In this document: one piece after another, positions 22,320 to 27,056 of the stretch
Numbering within the stretch: the first letter of the stretch is position 1
Layout: the number at the start of each line of letters is the position of its first letter
Origin: Chloroflexota bacterium
Lineage (GTDB): Bacteria > Chloroflexota > Limnocylindria > Limnocylindrales > CSP1-4
Length of the DNA: 27,056 bases
Assembly: GCA_016200675.1 (NCBI GenBank)
Contig: JACQEH010000207.1
Span: 1-27,056 of the forward strand
Direction: 5' to 3'
Notes under the pieces: generated by a model
What the model saw: only the letters and a program-made list of their open reading frames with translations
What the model was told of the DNA's origin: nothing
Databases searched by the model: none
Made by a program: the position numbers and the translations under genes

Positions 22320-22416
22320 AACGGGGGTTCCGGTGCCTCCGCCCGCGGCTATGATCCCGCCGGAGACGGCATCGCGAGCGCCGCGGGCGCCGCGTCCCGA
22401 TCGGCCCATCGGTCCT

Positions 22417-22421
22417 GGGAG
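22417..22421 (+). promoter_or_regulatory. Shine-Dalgarno site deciding the MFS start at 22429
   Basis: GGGAG lies 7 bases before the GTG at 22429. It favours that start over the in-frame GTG at 22333 and ATG at 22351, which would add a Pro/Arg-rich leader. Confidence 0.55.
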
Positions 22422-22428
22422 TCTGCCC

Positions 22429-23772
22429 GTGTTCCAGCGTCTCGCCGCGCTCACGCCCTCGGGCCACGCGCGCGTCCCGGCCGCGTGGGCCCTCTACGAC
22501 TTCGCGAACACGATCTTCAGCTTTGCCGTGGTCTCCGGCGCGATCGGGCTGTGGCTCACCGATAGCGGCCAGTTCGGCGAGAAGGACGGCAACTTCCTGC
22601 TGAGCGTCGGGATCGTCGTGAGCGTCGGCCTCAACGCCCTCGTCTCGCCGGTCCTTGGCGCCCTGTCGGATCGTGGCGGGCAGCGCCTGCCGTTCCTGCT
22701 CGCCTTCACCGTCCTGTGCGTCGGTGCCTCCGCCTTCATCGCCGACGTCGGGGCGACCGGCGGGCTCGTCCTGTTCATCGTTGCCAACTTCGCCTACCAG
22801 GCTTCGCTCATCTACTACGACGCGACCCTCAAGACGGTCAGCCGGCCGGAGAGCCGGGGCACGCTCTCGGGGATCGGGGTGGCCGTCGGGTATCTCGGGA
22901 CGATCGCCGTCGGCCTCGCGATCTTCTTCCTCGACGTTCCGGTCCCGGACCGCTTCCGCCTCTCCTCGATCATGTTCGCCTTCTTCGCGATCCCGATCTT
23001 CGTCTTCGTCAAGGAGCCCGGCGAACGGGTCACGATCACCGGCGGCGAGCTGGTCCGGTCCTTCGGCCAGATCTTCGAGACGATCGAACATGCCCGTGGG
23101 GTGCCGGGCCTGGGACGCTTCCTCCTCGGCCGGTTCTTCTACTCGGATGCCGTCAACACCGTGATCGTGGTCATGAGCGTGGTCACGGTCCACGCCATGG
23201 GCATGACCCCGACGGTCGCCAACCTGGTGCTGCTGGGGTTGACGGTCGTCGCCGTGCTCGCCTCGTTCGGGTGGGGCCGGCTCGTGGACCGTTGGGGCCC
23301 GAAGCGGACCCTGATGGCCGTCCTCTGGTCCTGGGCGGTGGGTCTGGTGCTGGGCGGAATCTCCATCGGAATCGGTGGCCCGGTGGGGATCGCGATGTTC
23401 CTCGCCGCCGGCGCGATCCTCGGCAGCGGCCTCGGCGGCGTCCAGGTGGCCGACCGGGTCTTCATGCTCCGGCTCTCGCCGCCGGCCCGCCTCGGCGAGT
23501 TTTTCGGGCTCTACGGGCTGGTGGGCAAAGGCTCCCAGGTCGTGGGCCAGCTCCTCTACGGGCTCATCCTGCTGCTGGCCTTCGACGCCCTCGGCAACGG
23601 GGCCTACCAGATCGCCGTCCTGAGCCTCCTCGTGACGATGCTCGTCGGGGCGTGGCTGCTGCGGCCCGTGTCGGACGTCTGGGCGGGCTCCGGCGAGCTC
23701 GATGTCCGTGCCACGCCGCCGCCGGACCGGTTGTCACCCTCGACGACGTCGATGGAGCCGCCAGCGGAGTAG
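22429..23772 (+). CDS. MFS transporter, Atg22/UMF1-like
   Basis: 447 residues with about 12 membrane helices. The N-terminal ARVPAAWALYDFANTIFSF is the hallmark of the Atg22/UMF1 branch, whose yeast member exports amino acids from the vacuole; bacterial substrates are poorly known. The MFS loop LGALSDRGGQRLPFL follows helix 2, and GRLVDRWGPKRTLM marks the second half. The C-terminal tail is hydrophilic and Pro-rich. The GTG at 22429 has a GGGAG site. The gene is divergent from the ligase-like/solute operon, so a shared job in solute handling is possible but not shown. The stop codon lies inside a 15-base tandem repeat. Confidence 0.9.
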   Translation: MFQRLAALTPSGHARVPAAWALYDFANTIFSFAVVSGAIGLWLTDSGQFGEKDGNFLLSVGIVVSVGLNALVSPVLGALSDRGGQRLPFLLAFTVLCVGASAFIADVGATGGLVLFIVANFAYQASLIYYDATLKTVSRPESRGTLSGIGVAVGYLGTIAVGLAIFFLDVPVPDRFRLSSIMFAFFAIPIFVFVKEPGERVTITGGELVRSFGQIFETIEHARGVPGLGRFLLGRFFYSDAVNTVIVVMSVVTVHAMGMTPTVANLVLLGLTVVAVLASFGWGRLVDRWGPKRTLMAVLWSWAVGLVLGGISIGIGGPVGIAMFLAAGAILGSGLGGVQVADRVFMLRLSPPARLGEFFGLYGLVGKGSQVVGQLLYGLILLLAFDALGNGAYQIAVLSLLVTMLVGAWLLRPVSDVWAGSGELDVRATPPPDRLSPSTTSMEPPAE

Positions 23773-23811
23773 CCGCCAGCGGAGTAGCCGCCAGCGGAGT
23801 AGCCCCCAGCG
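23757..23811. repeat. 15-base tandem repeat over the MFS stop codon
   Basis: GCCGCCAGCGGAGTA occurs three times exactly (23757-23801) with a partial fourth copy. The MFS stop TAG (23770-23772) uses the end of copy 1 and the first base of copy 2; each further copy repeats an in-frame TAG. From 23812 to 23970 I see no gene or clear site. Confidence 0.85.
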
Positions 23812-23971
23812 TCCGAACGCAACCCCGCCTTCTTCACCAAATCGACATCCACGGAGTCTTCGGCGAGGTGTTGGCCGGCTTTGGACCTCTTCGGTCGCGT
23901 CGATGGCGTCAGTTCGTGCTCAATCGGCCGGCCGACGCCCCGCGATCCGCGGGTACTGTCGGCCTACCGCT

Positions 23972-24000
23972 CCCCCGATGTCGATCTGGTGAATCGGGGG
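23972..24000. terminator. possible hairpin terminator between convergent MFS and galE
   Basis: CCCCCGAT (23972-23979) and ATCGGGGG (23993-24000) pair perfectly with a 13-base loop, 22 bases past the galE stop on the minus strand. There is no T run and the loop is large, so this is weak evidence. Confidence 0.35.
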
Positions 24001-24022
24001 CGTCTGACGCGATGGATCGCTG

Positions 24023-25015
24023 TCAGTGATGCCCGGAGCGGGGGTGGCCCTGCCGCCACGTCCAGGCGGAGCCGAGCATCGCCTCGAGCGTTGAACGTCG
24101 GGGATGCCAGCCAAGGACCCTGGCAGCTCGCTCGATCGACGCGACGAGGACCGGCGGATCACCCTCGCGTCGTGGCCCCACTGTGTGGGGCACGGGCCGC
24201 CCGACGACGGCCGCCGCCGTCGCCAGGACCTCCTGGACGCTGAAGCCGCCACCGCTCCCCAAATTGCAGACGAGGGCCGCATTGGTCCGAGGGTCGCCCG
24301 GGGCTGTGGCCTCCAGGGCGGCGAGATGGGCATCGGCCAGGTCCATGACGTGGATGTAGTCGCGGATCGGCGTCCCGTCCGGCGTCGGGTAGTCGTCGCC
24401 GAAGAGCGTCAGCGGCAGACCGCCCTCGAGCGCGGCGAGGATGTTCGGGACCAGGTGGGTCTCCGGGTCGTGGCGCTCACCGCCGGCGTCGCTCGCCCCG
24501 GCCACGTTGAAGTAGCGGAGGCTGACGCTGCGAAGGCCATACGCCGATCCGTACCAGCGCATCGCGCCCTCGAACGTCCGCTTGGTTTCGCCGTAGGGAT
24601 TGATGGGTCGGAGCACTGCGTCCTCGGTGATCGGAGATCCCTCCGGGACGCCGTAGACGGCAGCCGTCGACGAGAACACGAGGCGGTTCACGCCTGCGAG
24701 GCGCATGGCATCGAGCAGGGCGATGCCGCCGCCGACATTGGTCAGGTAGTAGATCGCGGGATCGGCGATCGACTCGCCCACGAGCGACTTCGCGGCACAG
24801 TGCAGGACCGCTTCGATCCGCCCGGCCGCGAGCGTTCGGCCGACGGTCTCGGCATCGGCGAACGAACCCAGCACCAGGCCGGCGCCGGAGGGGACCAACC
24901 AGTCGTGGCCGGTCGAGAGGTCGTCGAGGACGGTCACCTCGTGACCAGCCGCAAGGAGGCGTTCGACTGAGACAGAACCGACGTAGCCGGCGCCGCCGGT
25001 CACCAGGATGCGCAT
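24023..25015 (-). CDS. galE: UDP-glucose 4-epimerase
   Basis: 330 residues, the usual length. It interconverts UDP-glucose and UDP-galactose in the cytosol with bound NAD. The extended short-chain dehydrogenase fold shows the NAD loop TGGAGYVGS (Gly7, Gly10, Gly13), DDLSTG, the serine in FSSTAAVYG (about 115-116) and the catalytic Tyr141-x3-Lys145 (NPYGETK). LRYFNVAGAS and DYIHVMDLADAH are typical of GalE. ATG at 25015 follows the TPR gene by 33 bases, so it probably ends the HNH-CCA-TPR operon. It controls UDP-sugar supply, which may feed the GpgS reaction nearby, though the two operons are separate. Assignment is firm; other UDP-sugar epimerase substrates cannot be excluded. Confidence 0.93.
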   Translation of the reverse strand: MRILVTGGAGYVGSVSVERLLAAGHEVTVLDDLSTGHDWLVPSGAGLVLGSFADAETVGRTLAAGRIEAVLHCAAKSLVGESIADPAIYYLTNVGGGIALLDAMRLAGVNRLVFSSTAAVYGVPEGSPITEDAVLRPINPYGETKRTFEGAMRWYGSAYGLRSVSLRYFNVAGASDAGGERHDPETHLVPNILAALEGGLPLTLFGDDYPTPDGTPIRDYIHVMDLADAHLAALEATAPGDPRTNAALVCNLGSGGGFSVQEVLATAAAVVGRPVPHTVGPRREGDPPVLVASIERAARVLGWHPRRSTLEAMLGSAWTWRQGHPRSGHH

Positions 25016-25048
25016 GGCCGAAGGATACGGGGCGCGCTGCGGGTGCGG

Positions 25049-25402
25049 TCAGCCGCCCAGGCCCAGGAACGCGCGGAACCGTGCGAGGAGCGAGGGGCGA
25101 GGCACTGCGGCAGGTTCCGTCGCCGGTCCTGCCACGACCGTCGGCGCGCTCGCGGGTACAGGCTCCACGGCCAAAGCCGCCAGCCGCCGGGCGGCCACGT
25201 CGTCGGGGTCGATGGCCAAGGCTCGCGCGGCGAGGTGGGCCGCCTCGGCGGCATCTCCCCGGGCCGCCGCGACCCGTGCCAGTCCCACGACGGCGATCGC
25301 GTTGCGGGGGTCGGCCTCGGCGACCTGGCGGTAGATCCGCTCGGCATGGTCGAGGTCGCCGGCCTCGAGCAGCCGATCCCCGACGAGCAGCAGCTCGATC
25401 AT
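25049..25402 (-). CDS. small tetratricopeptide-repeat protein
   Basis: 117 residues. Two to three TPR-like helical pairs occupy residues 1-80: LLEAGDLDHAERIYRQVAEA, then DPRNAIAVVGLARVAAARG and AAEAAHLAARALAIDPDD. An Ala/Pro/Val linker (about 82-103) leads to a basic amphipathic end, SLLARFRAFLGLGG. It is likely a cytosolic protein-binding adaptor; no partner is evident. The ATG at 25402 overlaps the CCA enzyme stop as ATGA, so the much longer open frame is antisense/out-of-frame noise over that gene. Its operon mates are tRNA maturation and galE. Confidence 0.85.
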   Translation of the reverse strand: MIELLLVGDRLLEAGDLDHAERIYRQVAEADPRNAIAVVGLARVAAARGDAAEAAHLAARALAIDPDDVAARRLAALAVEPVPASAPTVVAGPATEPAAVPRPSLLARFRAFLGLGG

Positions 25403-26799
25403 TTGGTGGCTCGCAGGATCTCGGTGGCGATCGCGAGGAGGCTCGCGCGGTCGTTGATGGTCGGGTCCGAGATCGCCCGCTCGAGGAGGTCGTCGAGGAG
25501 CCGGCCGAGGGCGGGTCCCTGGACAATCCCGAGCTCGTCCATGAGCTCGTCGCCGTCGATCGCGAGGTCGCCTCGCTCCAGGACCACCGGACCCTCGAGC
25601 TGAGCGGCGACCCGCGCCCGCAGCTCGCCGAGGCCGTGGGCCGACCGATCGAGCCCCGACCCCATGTTGTCCGCCTCGCGGAGGGCGAACAGGGAATCGA
25701 GGTCGGCCCGGCCGATCCGCCGGATGAAGCGCCGGATCCCGGCGTCGCCCCAGGCGGGGTCGTAGGTGAACATGTGATGGCGGACGAGGTGCACCGCGCG
25801 ATCTGCGTCGGCACGGGGCGTGCGGATTCGAAGCAGGAGCCCAGCGGCAAGCTCCGCGCCGACGGCGTCGTGGCCGTGGAAGTGCCCGTCCGCCATCGTC
25901 GCCGGCTTGCCGACGTCGTGGAGGAGGGCGGCGAGGCGAACGACCGGCCGGTCGCCGGGCACCGCATCGACGGTGCGGACCGTGTGGTCCCAGAGGTCGT
26001 CCCCGGGAATCTTGTTCTGGGCGATCCCACGCTCGGCGGCGAGCTCCGGGGCGATCACCGCGAGGAGTTCCGTCGCCGCGAGGAGCCGGAGCCCGATCGA
26101 GGGTTCCGGTGCGGCCAGGAGCTTCGCCAGCTCGGCGCCGACGCGCTCGCCCGAGAGGTGGGCGGCGAACGAGGCCCGGGCCTGGATTGCCGCCAGCGTC
26201 GAAGCCTCGAGCCCGAAGCCGAGCGTCGCCGCGAAGCGGACCGCCCGGAGCATGCGGAGGGCGTCCTCCTCGAACCGGAGGCGAGGATCGCCGACGGCCC
26301 GGATCGTCCGCGTCGCGAGATCGCGCTGGCCGCCGTGGGGATCGACGAGGGCGGGTTCGGCCGCGGTGCCTGCCGCCGCGGCTCCCCAGGCCATGGCATT
26401 GATCGTGAAGTCCCGTCGCGCCAGGTCGACCTCGATCGTGTCGCCGAACTCCACACGGTGGGGCCGTCGATGGTCGGCGTAGTCGTGGTCGGAGCGGTAG
26501 GTCGTGACCTGGAGGACCTCGTCGCCGGCCCGGACGGCGACGGTCCCGAAGCGGTTCTCGTAGACCGCGCCGGGGAAGAGCTCGAGCAGCCGCTCGGGCC
26601 GCGCATCCGTGGCGAGGTCCCAATCGGCCGGCACCCGCCGCAGGAGCACGTCGCGGAGGGAGCCGCCGACGACGTGGGCCCCGTGCCCCGTCGACCAGAG
26701 CCGTCGCAGCGTCTCAAGGACGGGCTCAGGCGGGCGGATCTCCACGGGCGGACGGATCTCCACGGGCGGGCGAATGTCCACGGGCGGGCGCTGCTCCAT
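25399..26799 (-). CDS. cca: CCA-adding tRNA nucleotidyltransferase with HD domain
   Basis: 466 residues. It adds or repairs the 3' CCA end of tRNA. The class II head has HVVGGSLRDVLLRR (GGSLRD, 45-50), the metal pair Asp59-x-Asp61 (ADWDLATDA), and RRDFTINAMAWG; the neck has EEDALRMLRAVRFAATLGF. A C-terminal HD phosphohydrolase domain has DHTVRTVDA and LAALLHDVGKP (near residue 293), seen in many CCA enzymes with 2',3'-cyclic phosphatase activity. The first 24 residues are a six-residue repeat (PPVDIR, PPVEIR, PPVEIR) from an 18-base DNA repeat. ATG at 26799 is 17 bases after the HNH stop. A poly(A) polymerase cannot be excluded by sequence alone. Confidence 0.92.
   Translation of the reverse strand: MEQRPPVDIRPPVEIRPPVEIRPPEPVLETLRRLWSTGHGAHVVGGSLRDVLLRRVPADWDLATDARPERLLELFPGAVYENRFGTVAVRAGDEVLQVTTYRSDHDYADHRRPHRVEFGDTIEVDLARRDFTINAMAWGAAAAGTAAEPALVDPHGGQRDLATRTIRAVGDPRLRFEEDALRMLRAVRFAATLGFGLEASTLAAIQARASFAAHLSGERVGAELAKLLAAPEPSIGLRLLAATELLAVIAPELAAERGIAQNKIPGDDLWDHTVRTVDAVPGDRPVVRLAALLHDVGKPATMADGHFHGHDAVGAELAAGLLLRIRTPRADADRAVHLVRHHMFTYDPAWGDAGIRRFIRRIGRADLDSLFALREADNMGSGLDRSAHGLGELRARVAAQLEGPVVLERGDLAIDGDELMDELGIVQGPALGRLLDDLLERAISDPTINDRASLLAIATEILRATK
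26731..26793. repeat. 18-base coding repeat at the CCA enzyme start
   Basis: About 3.3 copies of a unit like GGATCTCCACGGGCGGGC, with later copies diverged (GAATGTCCACGGGCGGGC). They encode the repeated P-P-V-D/E-I-R at the N-terminus of the CCA enzyme on the minus strand. Confidence 0.75.
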
Positions 26800-26816
26800 C
26801 GCCGGCCCGGCCGCGG

Positions 26817-27056
26817 TCAGTTCCGGCCCAGGAACAGGTACGTCCGCCAGGCCTCGTTGCGCTCGTCGGCGAGATACGGGGTGAAGAGCGAGTAGAGGTC
26901 GCTCCGCGGTTCGAACGGTGCGCGGATCAGCCGGAGCCGCGCCTCGTCCAGGGTCTTGCTGCCCTTGCGATGGTTGCAGGCCTTGCACGCGGCGACGAGG
27001 TTCTCCCACGTGTGGGCCCCGCCCCGGTGTCGCGGGATGACGTGGTCCAGGGTCAG
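26817..27056 (-). CDS. HNH endonuclease, N-terminus beyond the window
   Basis: The visible 79 residues are the C-terminal part. LTLDHVIPRHRGGAHTWENL gives the first two parts of the HNH motif (Asp-His, then Asn), and VAACKACNHRKGSKT the zinc-binding C-x2-C and final His. This is a beta-beta-alpha metal nuclease of the small chromosomal type found widely in high-GC bacteria; the biological substrate is usually unknown. A helical tail (LYSLFTPYLADERNEAWRTYL) ends 17 bases before the CCA enzyme start, implying co-transcription. There is no restriction-modification or phage context in the visible sequence. Confidence 0.9.
   Translation of the reverse strand: MTLDHVIPRHRGGAHTWENLVAACKACNHRKGSKTLDEARLRLIRAPFEPRSDLYSLFTPYLADERNEAWRTYLFLGRN

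Noticed and set aside
20216..22354. Plus-strand open frame of 712 residues
   Set aside because: It is antisense to the glycosyltransferase and ligase-like genes, whose minus-strand products have clear family motifs.
25403..26623. Long upstream extension of the TPR protein
   Set aside because: It is an out-of-frame reading of the CCA enzyme gene on the same strand, and the ATGA overlap at 25402 gives a natural start.
1..27056. tRNA, rRNA, riboswitch, prophage or insertion sequence
   Set aside because: No cloverleaf with a TTCRA loop, no rRNA segment, no transposase, integrase or phage protein was recognised by reading; the HNH gene has no phage context.

Overview
The window is G+C-rich bacterial DNA (about two thirds G+C or more by eye) with 27 protein-coding genes, two of them cut by the window ends. 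I saw no rRNA, tRNA, CRISPR array or transposase. Coding is dense. Neighbouring genes on one strand usually overlap by four bases (ATGA or GTGA). Several first genes carry a TANNNT box 6-7 bases before the start codon instead of a Shine-Dalgarno site, which suggests leaderless mRNAs. Together with repeated TadE/TadG genes, this fits a high-GC Chloroflexota or actinobacterium-like organism. That placement is an inference; no marker gene settles it.

Layout, left to right. 1-3060: a truncated MFS transporter (-), a repeat-rich non-coding stretch with a 123-base element bounded by inverted repeats, an unknown 88-residue protein (+), and a Nit-type carbon-nitrogen hydrolase (+). 3078-11686: the most striking block, three consecutive minus-strand cassettes, each with the gene order TadE-type, TadE-type, TadG-type. 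All genes within a cassette overlap by four bases and each cassette ends in a hairpin. In two cassettes the leading TadE-type protein carries an exposed extension: a Ser/Thr linker plus one PKD-like domain, or two PKD domains plus a PASTA-like domain. None of the core pilus machinery (ATPase, platform, secretin, Flp pilin) is present here. 11829-14198: a 59-residue membrane protein (+) and a response regulator/histidine kinase pair (-) next to the cassettes.

14566-15354: an XRE helix-turn-helix protein with a PD-(D/E)XK-like nuclease core. 15497-22285: a six-gene minus-strand operon with a degenerate ATP-dependent DNA-ligase-like protein, a mannosylglycerate-synthase-like glycosyltransferase, a fusion of two universal-stress-protein domains with glucosyl-3-phosphoglycerate synthase, a GNAT acetyltransferase, glycerate kinase, and an endonuclease III with an altered iron-sulfur motif. 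The sugar genes suggest synthesis and turnover of a glucosylglycerate-type solute; no phosphatase for the phosphorylated intermediate is seen. 22429-23772: an Atg22/UMF1-like MFS transporter (+). 24023-27056: HNH endonuclease (partial), CCA-adding enzyme, a TPR protein and UDP-glucose 4-epimerase (-).

Short tandem repeats with different units (11, 15, 18, 36 and about 40 bases) sit at gene ends or in gene starts throughout the window.
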